64,000 nt of DNA from Pisaster brevispinus (taxonomy: Eukaryota > Echinodermata > Asteroidea > Forcipulatida > Asteriidae): contig JAMKCF010000003.1 of NCBI GenBank assembly GCA_023634235.1, positions 13,300,742 to 13,364,741 on the forward strand, read 5' to 3'. Below the pieces are notes generated by a model, which was not told the DNA's origin, searched no databases, and saw only the letters and a program-made list of their open reading frames with translations. The translations under genes and the position numbers were made by a program. Shown in pieces: positions 17,969 to 31,600 of the stretch (positions within the stretch are counted from its first letter, which is position 1; each line of letters starts with the position of its first letter).

Positions 17969-20900
17969 TCAGAATTTCATGATGTTGATGCTCTGTCTGA
18001 GGCCCATGCACTTGACGTTGTCAATGTGGATGGACTTTGACTTGACGTCGATGTCCTCCTCCAGTGTCTGCTGCTGCCGAATCAAGCCCTTCAGTTGGTC
18101 CTGGGCGCCGGCGAGCGTCTGCTGGAGTTGGGACACGCTGGAGTCGATCTCGGCCACCTCGTTGATGAGGCGGTACTGGACGGGGTCTCGGCACAGCTCC
18201 ACGTTGGGTCTGTTTGTGCGGGCGTCCAGACGGGTCTGAGAGAGCATCATGGGACCCCTCTTGTCCTGAATGGCCTTGGTCAGCTTCTGGATGTTCTTCT
18301 CCATCTCTTGGATTTGACCAAAGATCTGCAGATCAAAGAAACAAAACCATAAAGTAAATAGTTAGAGTGAAGTGTCTCTTGAAGCAGTACACCAACCTCA
18401 AATTTCTAACAAAAGCACTAAAACTTAAAATATGATTTGTCAACCTAAGAGGAGCCTTGTGAAGTGATGTGTTCCTTCTGAAGAGGCTTTGACATGTCAG
18501 CGTGGGCAAGGAATTTGTACTCAAGAACAAAACTGAGTATGGAGAAGTGTAGGTTCAGGGAGGAACTGGGATTTAGATAAAGTAGAGCCTGGACTTTTTG
18601 CCATGGACTCTGCTTTGCCTTCAGGAGAATGTGAACCCGGTATTTGAGAAAGTACTCAGAGAATCCAGCAAACTCACTCTCTAACATTGAAAAGAACAAG
18701 TTACCTTAGAGAGGTGTGTCTCCAGTTCGCTCTTGGTTACTTCAGTCTCGTCGATGCGTTTCTGGAAGGCGAGGTTGGTGTCGCTGACCTGTTTCTTCAT
18801 GTCGTCCTTGGTGGTGTCCAGCAAGCTGTCGATCAGGGCACGTAGATCTACAGCATTCTTGCGATCTCTCTCGGTCTTCAGGATGTTCTCGTTGGTGAAT
18901 TTCTGCCAGTCTTCTGGGGTCACAGAGCTATGAAGAAAAAAAAAAACGACAAAAAATAAAGAGTAAGATAAAAGCAAGCCTTGTTTTTTTAGTCTTATTT
19001 GTGATTGATAAACTTTTCTCCTCGAAACTTAATTTTGAAACTCCCCCAGCCATTAGCTTGTTTTTCTCTCGCACTCTCCAAAATCAATTTGAGACATCAT
19101 GTTCTCAAAACTTTCGCCCATTCAAATCATAAGTTCAATATTTACTCCATTTTATGCGTTGCCGTCTCACATGTTATTAGTTTTTGAAGAAAACAGTTTA
19201 CAGCATCTTAAATGTGTCAGATTAAAGAGAAAAGGAAGAGTTTCAACTACAACTGAAGATGCGTTTCCTTAAATCAAATCTAGAACCCAGTCTGCACTGG
19301 CTAAACTTTGGATCCATGATTTTTGATAAACTTTAAGAAGAGCGACGGCATACGTACTTGCTCTCAATTTTTGCAGCCCCTGACTTGAAGGTGAGCTCCG
19401 GGTGATCGTCTCTGAGTTCCCTACAGTCCTGATCGATGTCCAGGGATGCAAACTTATCGGTCAGGTCCTTCTCAAGAGTGTAGCGGCGTGACCTCATGAC
19501 CCTGATCTGCTCTGTCGTCTGGTCTAGGGTGCGCTGTAGTAGAGCCATGACACCTTGAATGGTCTCTCGCTCCTTTAGGAGATTCTTCTCCACGTCGTCA
19601 TGGACGAGATCGATGGCTTCACGCCCCTCCCTAGACAAAAAGATTAAACGGTTTACAGTCAATCATTGGAGTCTGATGATTTGTGCAACTTTATTGAGGA
19701 AGACAGATTTGGTTTCGCTGTTTACATATGTTTATTATTCATCTGCCAAAGGTTTTTTTATGCAGCTGCTCTAAACCTTTGGAACAAAATTTCTTTATGA
19801 AATCTGTCATGCACTTTCTCTACCTGAATATGAAACATCGTTCAAAACTCGCTGTTAATATTCTTCTTCTGTTTTGTATTGATGGATTAATTGTTGCAAA
19901 GTGTAGTGACACCTTTTGCATAAGACACAACTACTCTGAATGGTGAGAATGTCTGTTTGATTTGGGCAGAGTGTAGTATGTAATGGAATGAAAAATATAA
20001 TTAGCTATAGCCTCAAGTAGAAAAGTTAAAGGGTAGGGCAGACAACTTGCCTAAATCAACTCATATGCACATTGGGGAGCCGAGTTCAAAACCACAGTTA
20101 CAAGTTTCTTGACTTATTTTGGCTTATACACAGACCGGGTTAATTTACCTGAACAGTAGACATTGATTGGCGATTGCTAGAGGCTCCCTGCAGGCTTCCA
20201 GTGCATTAGCTAGTCTAGTTTTGAAAGCGATTAACATGTCAATCTCTTTCTTGGTGTCGTCCAGTTTTCTATTGAGTTCCTCCTTCCAAAATGTGACATC
20301 ATGGACTCTTTGATCTAAAAGAAGAAACAAAATCATAAATAAACCAACTATAAATTTGAAGTTTTGTGGGATGATTCATTCATCACCAATATATCAACAT
20401 ATTTTTAATGGTACTGTACACCAAACGTGTTTAAAAATATTTGAATAAACAATGCTATTTTCAAATTCAATTTGTGACTGAAAATTGACACAATGTTCAA
20501 ATTCTCTCAGGGGTTGATTTCACAAAAGCTAAGATTTATCTTAGAATGTGTATATCAATAGTTAATTGCCAAGGAAAGGGTGACGTCACACTACAAATCG
20601 CTATGGCCACACATTGACAACTCATCTTAAATTAAGGTGAATCTTACTGTTTTGTTAAATCAGGCCCAGGGTGACAAATCTCCTTTAGAATTACTTTTCA
20701 CAGCTGTGGGACAACACTGGGACAAAATGAACAATGACAAACATTGTCATTTTTTTTTTTTTTACTTTTAAAAAACAGCACAGCCTGGTTGTCTATAGTG
20801 GGAGGCAATGAAAAATCTTCACAGGAAGAAAACTAAAAAGTGTGATCCGTACCAAATTTCTTGTTGACATCTCTCTGTGTTCTCTTTGTCACCTCGTCCG

Positions 20901-21042
20901 TCTCATCGATAAGGCGATCACTTTCGTCGATGAGACGCTCGGCGCTTGCTCGTTGCTTCTCAGCATTGTTGAAGTTGGTCTTGTTGGAGTAGGCCCATTC
21001 TTGGTGAGTGAACTTTGGTGGGGCGCTGATCAGTTTAGCCAT
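17969..21042 (-). CDS. TEKT1: Tektin-1, ciliary doublet microtubule inner protein
   Basis: Five coding exons on the minus strand: 21042-20853, 20314-20149, 19630-19358, 18927-18705 and 18325-17969. All are GT-AG and in phase, giving 402 aa (human TEKT1 418). The start MAKLISAPPKFTHQEW matches the TEKT1-specific N-terminus. IDLVHDDVEKNLLKE and IQGVMALLQRTLD follow in exon 3, NSVTPEDWQKFT spans the exon 3-4 junction, and the tektin signature RPNVELCRD is at residues 323-331 in exon 5. The protein is almost entirely heptad-rich coiled coil. Tektins form filaments inside the A-tubule of axonemal doublets; the sea urchin counterpart of TEKT1 is tektin C1. An untranslated 5' exon is predicted upstream. 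Coding exons are clearly GC-richer than the introns. The gene converges with RMND1 and diverges from SLC25A1. Confidence 0.96.
20509..20671. mobile_element. Stem-loop repeat family D, copy D1
   Basis: The left end 'caggggttgatttcacaaaag' and right end 'gttaaatcaggcccaggg', with inner 'aagatttatcttag' and 'tgacgtcacac', match D2 (28391-28544) and D3 (30746-30872). It lies in TEKT1 intron 1. Confidence 0.6.
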
Positions 21043-21908
21043 TGTGTAAGAAATGTCTTAGAATTGGACACTTGAATTATCTGAAAGAAGACAATGAAAA
21101 ACAGAAGTTAAAGTCTGACCTGATAAAATAATGTAAAAGCGTAATTTGACACCGATTAAAATGTTAGTTCTAACGTTGGTTCTGGATGTAAGTCAATGAC
21201 TGTTCACGGTACACTGTTTACAGGCGCTGCAGCGAGTACGCACATTTTTAAATTCCTATTACTAATTTTGTATTATTCTTTCAAGCGACCCGCCTCAGTA
21301 ATGTTGCCCATGACTGAATGTGCGCTTATAAATTAGCTGCAGTGCCTGTAAACAGTGTAGTTACCGTGATTTACATCCAGAATGCGTCAGAACCAAACCG
21401 GACATGTGATGTGACCACAACCTACACACTGCGATGCCAGGTTGATACTGGGACCAGAAATCATCACGGCAGACTTGACATCTCTGACCGACGTGGATTA
21501 AAAACTATTGATTCAGAATCAGATTCCTAGAGCACACACAAAATGTTGGTGTGCACAATTAATTTGCCTGATGAATTTCGTGACATATTCATATTGAGAA
21601 TCCAGTAAACGATTTTCAATCTTTCTTCTTCTTTTTTCTTTTTTGGGGGCATTTTTTGTGGCAAATTGAGGATTGCCTTGTGAGTTTTAGACATAATCTG
21701 CACTGCATTGACTGTGGACTTTGTGACACTTACGACACTGCACTGACTGGCTGAGTGGTTCTATTAAATTATTAAATTACAAAAAATTACATATAAAAAG
21801 AATAAGATTATCGTCTCAACATGTCGACTGAAACACGAAAGAACACGGTCTTACTTACCTCAACTCCAGGGAAATTACTTTCTTCCGGTATTCAGGATGC
21901 AAACTTGT
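21043..21908 (-). promoter_or_regulatory. TEKT1 5' UTR with a spliced non-coding exon
   Basis: On the minus strand a good acceptor (cattgtcttctttcag) ends just before 21080, so 21080-21043 is 5' UTR of the start-codon exon. A strong donor (ttgag followed by gtaagtaag) at 21859 marks the end of an upstream non-coding exon beginning somewhere near 21910. The intron between holds 21185-21370, in which 'gtacactgtttacaggcgctgcag' and 'ctgcagtgcctgtaaacagtgta' form the arms of an inverted-repeat element. Confidence 0.55.
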
Positions 21909-22646
21909 AACTAAGAAATAGAGAACTGTGTGGTAAGAGTGGTTTTATGAAGGTTTGAATATCTAAAAAAATTAACCACGTATTTGGATGTGTTTACTTG
22001 ATGGATGCTGGCTCTTGTAGTTGTATTACGTGTATCGGCTCAGTACACGAAAAAACCATGCGTGTGCGTGCATAGCAACGAGATCAGTCAATTATATAAA
22101 AAAGGGGTTGTTTACAGAACTTTAGTAATAAGAAAGCATCCAAAAACTATTTTGTTTCAGCATTTGTTTCAAATGTTGTTTTAAGTGTTTTTGTTCTTAT
22201 TTTATTATAATAAAGACTTATTTTTATAGCTCATCTTTTGTAATTCTAAACTATTCAACAGAATAATCCCCTGCAAAAAATAATGGTATATGCCATTGTT
22301 ACTGTTGCCAAAATAAATGAAATACCGCGCTCAGACGAGATTGTGCGATAAAATACGACAACTTACACAATAATGCATATTCATGACAAAAAGTGGGATG
22401 GTCTGACATCACACAGGTCATGTCATCCTCGGGATGACCTCTCATAGTCGTACCATTATCCGGATAAATCCGGGTACTGTACTGTACATGTACATTGTAT
22501 GTGTTTCTTTAGAACACGAACAGTTCCGTTTTCGCTGGAAAATCAAACATTTTCAAGCTCACATGAAGTGAGACTGCATCTTGCTATTGAGACAAAAATA
22601 CAAATTTGTATTTTACTACACAAAATCAACTCGTAAAGTCAGCAAA
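21909..22646. promoter_or_regulatory. Divergent promoter interval TEKT1 / SLC25A1
   Basis: This interval separates the predicted TEKT1 first exon (minus) from the SLC25A1 start codon (plus). A half X-box, AGCAAC (22074-22079; minus strand gttgctatgcac), is compatible with RFX control of a cilium gene but matches only one side of the 14-bp consensus well. 'aggtca' near 22415 and 'tgacct' near 22435 frame the small palindrome 'gtcatcctcgggatgac'. No TATA box or CpG island is convincing. Confidence 0.4.
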
Positions 22647-25600
22647 ATGAGCACACGAATAAGAAATAGAGAATGCACCATCACCGGAGTCCCCTCATCG
22701 ACGGTGTGTTCGGGAGTGAGCAACTCGTCGGGACTTTCAAGCCGATTGAACCCATCGTTTGGCCAGGCAAGGCCGCTGGCTTTGGCTGCTGCCGCACCAA
22801 TACGCACTGGTGGCAAAACAACTCATCCTGCAAAGGCAATCATGGCAGGTAAATATGCCATTACTTTCTGTGATTTATGCCTTAATTTTCTGTGATTTTT
22901 TACGAGGTGTGGACGTTAGATTTTGTTTTAAACTTTTATATTACTGAAATACTGGTGGTGTTCGTGCAATACGTGCACTGTTCGTGCATGGAGGCTACCT
23001 CCATGGTTCGTGCAATACGTGCACGAACACCTCCTCTTGTTATTGTTGTGGGTTTTTTTTTTCTTCTCCATCTTCTTCTTCTTCTTCTTCCACGGAACTC
23101 TTCTCTACAGCATAACTCAAGATTGCAACTGAATTGAACCTTGAAACTCATCAGACATAAACCTTAAAATGAGGATGGCACAATTTTCATTACGTCATGA
23201 TGACGTCATCAGCAATCAGGTGTCGAATTACAAATACAAGATTTTTAAAGTTGAAAACTGACCATTATTTGCTATTTGGCTGTATCTTCGTGAATTTTTA
23301 AGCTATGATTCTCATAAGTGAGCATCTGATAGATCAACATTTGAAAAGTTTACGCCAAAATCGTATGACCTTTACTTTCGGTCGTACCGAAAGGTCAAAG
23401 TCTGCAAAACTGAAAGTTTAGTTATTTATCTATTTATCATGTTTATTTATTTATTTACTTTCATTTTTATGCAATACAAAAGATGGATAATTATTACTAC
23501 CACACTAGTACTAGTAGTAGTAGTACTCTAGAGTCTTACTCTAAGACCACTTTGGTGATAATGGTGGTGCAATTCACATTGTACATGACAGTGTTAACAA
23601 AATTGGAAAAAATTGTCCAATGTATACCAGTACCACCAGTGACAGTGGATACTCCTACCTAGTCCTAGAACTATGGCTATGAGGTTCATTCCGCTATCGT
23701 GATGAGCGGAGCGAACCTCAGTCATATAATTTTAGTACTCTAGAGTAACCAGTAGATTATACATGTAGTAGCCTTGGTCTACGACCCATGGCGGGATGGA
23801 GGGTTACGAATATCACAACTATTTTGTACTGTCAAATTGTTTATTTCTTTTCATAAAAAGTAAATAAATAAAAAAACGGAATTGTTACAACTTGTTTGCC
23901 TGTAATAGCATAGACCCAGTGACTGGGGCACTGAAGTGTATACTCCTTTATTGAAATTTTGATTTTTTTTAAGTTCAATGCACACCAATGCCAGTTACTG
24001 GGTCTGGCAAAATCCCATGTGTGCCTTTAACAGAATGGAGCTAGCATGGAGTGAAGCTTGCATTGCCAGCTAGAGGTGACGAGGGGGGGGGCTGTTTATG
24101 GATCAAACAAATTGTAACTTAGTTATTTTTAAAAATATAAGTCAAATGACCTCTAATCTTAATACATATTTAATTTGTCTGGCCATTTGTATGGCATGAT
24201 TCAAATATCAGACGATTTGCACATTTCTTTACAATTTAATAATGAACATGCCAGTGTAGAGAGTCAATATTTATTTATTTAGTATTAATCACAATCACAT
24301 CAGTGACAGAAATAACCCGTCAATGATTTACATGTTTTATTGTTTGTGACTTTATTTAACTTAGGGTAAGTTAACCTTTGGATTGTCCAGGTAAAAGAAA
24401 TTTATAATGTTAGATTTGCATCAGGGATTTAAGCAATATTATTGGGTTTTACCCATACACCGATGTGTGTCTGTAAAGCACTGCATCTTGGCCTACTCAG
24501 TACTTTCCTGAGTCCTGTGAAAACAAACCCACAGGTATATTACTCGGGTCAGATTCGAACCCACAACCTTTACCATACTACTAAAGCAGATGTCTTACCA
24601 CTAGTGCACTGAGATTACCCAGTGGCTAGAGGCAGTTTGAATCCTGTATTTTAGCAGCCGGTACCGCAACACTTTAATAGATGTCAAATTTGCATCAGGA
24701 ATAAAAAAAATATCTTGGTTTTACCCATACACCAATGTGTGTGCAAAGTACATTTAATTTTCAACATGAAAGACCTATATCTTTTTCAAATCTACTAACT
24801 ATCATCCTCTGGTCCCAGCCCAATGGGAACTAAACTTTGTACTGTATTGTTAATGCCTTACTTTTTCAAATTAATTGTTGCTTACAATGTAATCATAACG
24901 CAGATCCTATAGGACTATAAGAGCAACAACTATTGATAACGAGGTCAAGCAATGTTTGCGGTTGCACTCATGTAAAAAATCAGGTATCTGACTTCTCATG
25001 GTTTTTCCTGATTTCAGAATTTGTTTCAAAATCGCCTTGATACTTTTAAATTTTCTTGAAAGAATGTAGTGCAGTCACCACAGGGGCTTAGGAGCAATGC
25101 CTCATTTGCCTCCAAGAAGTATCAGTATTATGTGCATTTTGTATCTAGGGATATAAGAACTTTGGCAAAAAAAATTAAAACATCTTTAAAACTTTATCTA
25201 TTGGCTAATGCAATTGGACGATACCACCACTTCTTGTTTTATTTAAAATACTTTTTTTTTACAAAATACCCAGTGAAAATCAATGAATTAGTTGAGTCAT
25301 ACTGCATCGCCATGATGAGATTAATTTGCACGCAGGCAGACACTCTTTGGATTGCAAGGTGGATGCAACCCTACACCAGAATCGTTACATGTGCTAAACC
25401 AACGTGATGTTTTACAACTGTAATGTACTGTACTGTAGTCGTTCAAATTAGTCTGCCAAAATGTGCAAATGGACGGGGCTGCGCTACATGTACGCCCACT
25501 CATTGAGGGAGAATTTGATTTTCAGTTAATCAAATAAGCCTGCTTATTTTGTTATGTAGTAAAGTTCGAAATTTGAAAAAACCTTCTGGAACAAGTAGGC

Positions 25601-28600
25601 CCTACAGTCATTCCAACAAATGTGTGTTTTTTATGATTTGCCCCAAAGAGGGGACTCCAAGGACAAACTAAGTTTAGTTATCCACTCTTTTAGATAGAGT
25701 CCTTTGAAAATGGGGAAAAATTACAGGTCTCTATCTTCACTTTAAAACAGTTGTTTTATACCCTTCAAGTGGAATTTTTGTCAAAATATTTTTAAAACAT
25801 TCAATCATGTCCCATTTTCAGGCAGGGACTGAAAACCCAAACCACATTAAGGCTCCTGTTCGGGAGTCGAACAGGGGTCACAGCATCAGCGAAGGGCAGG
25901 GCAGAAACCACTGAGGCACCACCCTGAATGCCCCAGATGCTGTTTCAGTTCAGTACAAAGTCATACTTATTTCTATACTTTATGAAAGCAATGAGAAGTA
26001 TCATAAAAGTATTAGAATCAACAAATAGGTCAAGAAAACAGAACATTGGTGTACACACACACTGTACCTTTAGTTTGCATGTAATTTGGTACTGTGCACT
26101 TTAACATGCATCGAACGTGTGACATGGTCGTGATCGGTAGAAATGGCAGGTTCTCAACCGTACATGTTAGTCTAGCCTTAAATATCAGTTGCCAGTCATG
26201 ACCTCTGGCTGTCAATATGATAAAAATCTAATAATTAGCATATTTTTAGGATGATAAGATTCCCCTAGTAAATTAACTGCGGTAGGCCTAACCAGATTGA
26301 ACTGCCTGGATGCATTTCTCCACTCATCCTTCTCAAACCCGGCAGGGTCTTCAATCAACACCCAGCAAGGAAATGAAATACAGTAGTGGCTCTATGCGAG
26401 AGACACAACAGACTTGAAGCGAGAAATCAGTTGAAAGTATTTTGGGCTGTGATTTAACCATAAAATTTACATAAAAATACTTAAGTATACAATGTGCATT
26501 GTGAGACATCGTTTAAACACTGAATAGTGAATAAATCTTCATGTCATTTTCTGCTGGTACATGTATGAGAATTGCATGTTAGGATCCAAACTTGTGTACA
26601 ATTTGTATGAATTTTTTTAGTGACACTGTAAGGAATGAGAAAGAAGAAAATATTTTATGTAGTTTGTTAAAATGTCATACTTTCTCACACAGGCAGATTA
26701 ATAATTTCATTGATTTTCCCTTCTAAATTTATTTTTATTGTTTTATTTTATTTGGGTTTTTTTTCTTCGAATTTTGGATCAAACCAAAAGCATGACCACC
26801 AATTGTAAATAACATTTAATAGAATTATTTTTAAACGCATGTAACTTACAACGCTGTATGATATGAAAAAGATAAGTTCGACATCAAAGTCTGAAGAGAG
26901 CACATCATGTTTTGCATAATATAGCCCCACAGACGGACTTTCCTATTTAGAGACTCTCTCATAACCCAAAAAACTACCAAGCAAATTGTTTGTTTATTTT
27001 TTAGGAAGAATCCAGTCTGTTTATTCATTACACAGCTGTGATATATTGATTTCATTTTGGCGTTCTCATACATGTACACAAACATGCATAATGTATGGTC
27101 AGCCCGGAGGAAAATTGTCATCAAAATGTAAACAAGAGAGTCGTATCAACTAATTATTTATGTGGAGAGAGGGAACTTGAGTTGGTGTACAGTATGTGCA
27201 AGCAAAAAAACATGTTAATGAACTTAACAAATTAACCATGGATGCTGATTTGAACTACGCTGTAAAGTTAATTAGCATGCATTGTAGAATTCTCCATTAA
27301 TGTGCTTATCGTTTGCAAGTGCATACACAGAGCATGGCTTTGTACCCCCACATTAACAATAATAATTTAAAGTTAATACTGCGTCCTTCATACATAAATT
27401 TATCTGTACAGCTGGTTTCCTCATTTTTACTTAAAGTATTGCCATGCAAAAAAGAATAAGCACTACACAAAGTTTTGCATTTGGCCATCTTCTTTTTTCG
27501 CAAATAACTTTAACAAAGTTGCATTGTGTCTGTAAGTTTTGGATTTAAAAAGACATCACTGTGCTACTTAAATGCACAGCAGTCGGCAGTGCTTCAATTC
27601 AACTAAAAAAATGTATCCGTTCCACACAGTTTGACTTCCTGCAATTATTCAAATAATACACAGAGCACTCCGAGTCTAGCCTGCAGAAGACGTCAGCAGA
27701 CGATACTCGAGTTTAATTCACTCAAGAAAATCAGGTTGATTACCTTAATAGTGTTATCTTAATTGAATGCTGATATTCTTCTGGCAGACAGAATGGAGAT
27801 CTACAACAGCAAGTGTTTTTTTTGTGTCTGGCCTTGTGCACGTTCTTACACAATAAGCTTATAACGATTGCATTTTTTTAAAATATTTGTTCAACAATTA
27901 GAAAAGTGTTACTTGTTTTGCAATTGTTTTGTTTGTGTTTTTTTGTTTGTGAGGGGTGTTTAAAATTGTTTTTGTACATGCATGTAATCTTAAAATTTCA
28001 ATCTTTTACTGATCTTGTTGGAAGTTTGTTTTGTTTTACTTTGTTGTGATTTAAGGGGACAAGAAGAAAATATTTATTAAATCGGTGATAATTCTTGTGA
28101 GGGGTCAAGTTGATAGATTGTTTTTTCTACAGTTAAAACAACTATGAGCATTTCACCAGATTTCTATGCCCGTCAAAATATTCATCATGAATTAGTTGGA
28201 AGACTTTAATTTCAACTGGCAGAAGAAAATACACAGTTTACATCAGGCGTATTTCACAGGTTAGCAAGGTATCATTGCTTTATTTTACGTCACTTCTTTT
28301 TACATTTTTTCACTGCACAGGTAGCAAATACATTGGTTGTTTACCCTGTTAGTGCAGAATTCCACAGAAAGCAGAGTCAAGAATTAGGGACCAGGGGTCG
28401 ATTTTACAAAGCACTAAGATTCATCTTAAGATGAGTTGTCAGTATCACCATAGTGATTTGTATTGTGACATCACACTTTGCTTAGCGATTAGGAGTTATT
28501 TGGAGTTAAGATCAATCTTAACTCTTTGTGAAATCGAGCCCAGGTCAACAGAGGAAATAACCTTTGATACATACTGTAAATCTGTGCCTAGGATGAGTGT

Positions 28601-31600
28601 GTGTGTGTGTTTATATGTTGGCCAGATGCTAAAAGGCACACACCAGACACTGTACATGTACATGCCATGTGTACTGTAGATTGTAAAATTATGTGTACTT
28701 TGCATTGTTTAATTTTTTTGAGATTCTTTATTTTTATACATATATATATATTTGTTTGCATATAGGCCGAAATTTGCGCGTATCGGCCCAACGTGCTAGC
28801 TTGTACTTACTAGTTGAGTCTGGTGCTCCACCAGTACAATTCTGCTGGACGTGACATGTTTGAAATTTGAAAGTGTGTATAACTGGGGCTGAATTCTGTA
28901 GTGATCTAAAGTTGGGTTTTATGCAATTAGGGTGCCAGGCTGTTGAGATTTCTACCTCCATGATGTATGACAACAATAACGATAATTGTTATTGATGCTG
29001 GTATTCAACCGGATATCCTCTCTAACACTACTAGAACTACTGTACATGGGAAATCATTCACTGAAATCCTTCTCAATGATCATTCATGCCCTCTGTTTGT
29101 TTGCAGCACAGAGCTTGGCTGTGTGTATGTTTGCAGTGCCTGTTTAGCTACTAAACAGTCGCGCCCCTTCTGAATATTCATGAGCTATTTGTGGGTGTGT
29201 AGCTTTGTGCTGCTATGGATTGGCTAATAGAGGTGGCCTTCAACTTTCTTTTGTGTGGGCTCATTGATTCTGAGAGGGTTCTGAAGGGAACTGGGTCATT
29301 CAGTGATATGGGATACCAAGGGTGGTATCCTGTTGGGATCTGTGTACAATTCTGCAAGTCATGAAAGTCGGTTCTCTCACTGCTCAGGGACTTATGTGCA
29401 TTGTATCATTTACACAGGTGGTTTTTTGAAAACTAAAACAAATATGGCAGCTTTGGAACATTTCCAAAAAGAAAAGTATTCAATGTAATTAGTAATATCA
29501 CCAGAATTGTTTTCAAAGATTAATGTTTATGACACTGAGAATTACATTACACATACCATGTACAGTATTTACATTATTCCCAAATATAATGTACTGTAGT
29601 TGAACCATTGTTGAACAAAATTGACAAGAATTTAACCACAATGAAAATACTTTCCTCTTTTTTATTAAAGCAAAACTTATCATATTGGTCCATTTGATTT
29701 TATTTCTGATAACACATTTAAAGATGCACTCCAATGTTATTTTAGAGTTTTGTAACATTACTTTTATAACATGAATTTCTTCTTTCTTAATCGTCTTGTC
29801 TTAAAATTAACAGAATTAACCTGGAACTACATTGCACTTGGCCACTGTTTCCCTGGTCTTGGCCTTGACGTCCCTTCAAAAGTTTCTCATAAACTTTGAG
29901 ATTTTCCGAAGGAGTACCCTTTGCAAAATCAAAATGGCCTTGCCCTTACAAGGATGAAATTCCAAGCCTGCAAATAAAAATTTGCCATCGCTGTAAACCT
30001 CAAATGCAGTATACAATTATGAGCATTGCCTTACTAGGTTAATTAGTTCACATTCAGCCTCAACAATGGTGTACAAAAGTTTGCTAAGACTCATCCCATT
30101 TTTGTCTAGCTGTCTTTCCTGCAATCTTTTATCTTTTTGAAATAAATTAATTTTCATTTTAGAGCCTAAAGGGTATGAACGCCGAACCCACTTTAGCAAA
30201 TCGGTCTTAAACAGCTCCAGCTGTGTCCTTATCAGCAATTTAATACCTGGGCTAGCAGAGAATATTTGCTTGTGCACGTGCGTACTCAACGTTACTAGGC
30301 ATTCTTCGCTTACACAGCTAGCGCAGAAATTTAGCGCTTGCACAGTAAGTGGAGAATGGTGATCGCAAGCGCAGAATTCGGCGGTAAGCAGAGCCATGAC
30401 ATTGGGCCTAGGTGTTTACAAACACCTTTCAACCAAGTGGTATTTATGAATACATTGTGTACACGTTTTGTATTAAGTTCCTTATATTTTATTTCATTAA
30501 CAGGTGGCATTGCCGGAGGTATTGAGATCTGCGTCACATTCCCAACAGAGTATGTCAAGACCCAGCTCCAGCTAGACGAGCGGTCGGCCAAGCCCCTCTA
30601 CCGGGGTCCCATTCACTGCGTCAAGCACACCGTACAACACCATGGATTCTTCGGGTTATACAGGGGGCTCAGTCCTCTACTCTACGGCTCAATACCAAAA
30701 GCTGCTATTAGGTAAGCCCCAAAAGCACACCTCAGGCCTGGCTCTGGTCTCAATTTCCCAAAGCACTAAGATCCATCTAAAGATGAGTTTCCAAAATCAA
30801 CATAGTGATTTGTTTTGTGACATCTCATTGTGCTTAGCAACTAAGATTAATCTTAGCTCTCTGTGAAATCAGTAATTGGAGTTACAGGGAGGTCTTGGCC
30901 TTAGTGCCCCTTACAAAACTTTCTCATAAACGTTACGATTTTTCATAGGAAGTGCCCTTTGCAAAAAGAAAACGGCCTTGCCCTCTCAAAGATCTATGAC
31001 ACTTCCAGGCCTGCCAAAACCATATATCCTTGCCCCAGTCTGGTGCCAATTCAGTGGACAACTGGATGTCCAGCGGAATGTCCTAGAATGGGTCGTGTGT
31101 AACAACCAAATTCTCAAATTTAAAATTGGTAAAATAGTGCTGATAAAAGGCTCTTGTACGTACAATTTTTAAATGGATAATCATATAAACCATGACCAAA
31201 TTTGTTGTCGCTTTACATTGTCTCTAACATGTCTAATAACTACTGTAAAAAGCATGCATCCTCCCATACCTGAAACAGAGTTTCCTCAACATCTTCTCCT
31301 CTCGTGACAGTGCAATACACTTTTGAGGTTCCTTGGTGTGTTTTTTTTATCAGTATGGTAACAGGCCTGATACGTCATGGAGACAAGGGAGGTAATTGCC
31401 TCCATGCCCCTGGTCATTGCCAATGGGTAACTTAACCATTTTAAGTCCAATGGGAACAGCCCAGGAAGTTTCCCTCCCAGGTAACTTACCCGACCTGAAT
31501 GGGTAATGTAGTTTAACCGACCCGCGTCAGTTTAACCGAGCCGAAAAGTCCAGTGCGAACGCGATCTGGGTAAAAGCCGTCCCGGTAAAAAGCCACATCC

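Noticed and set aside
22415..22440. Nuclear-receptor response element (aggtca ... tgacct)
   Set aside because: The half-sites are 14 bp apart, outside the usual spacing; mentioned only as part of the promoter interval.
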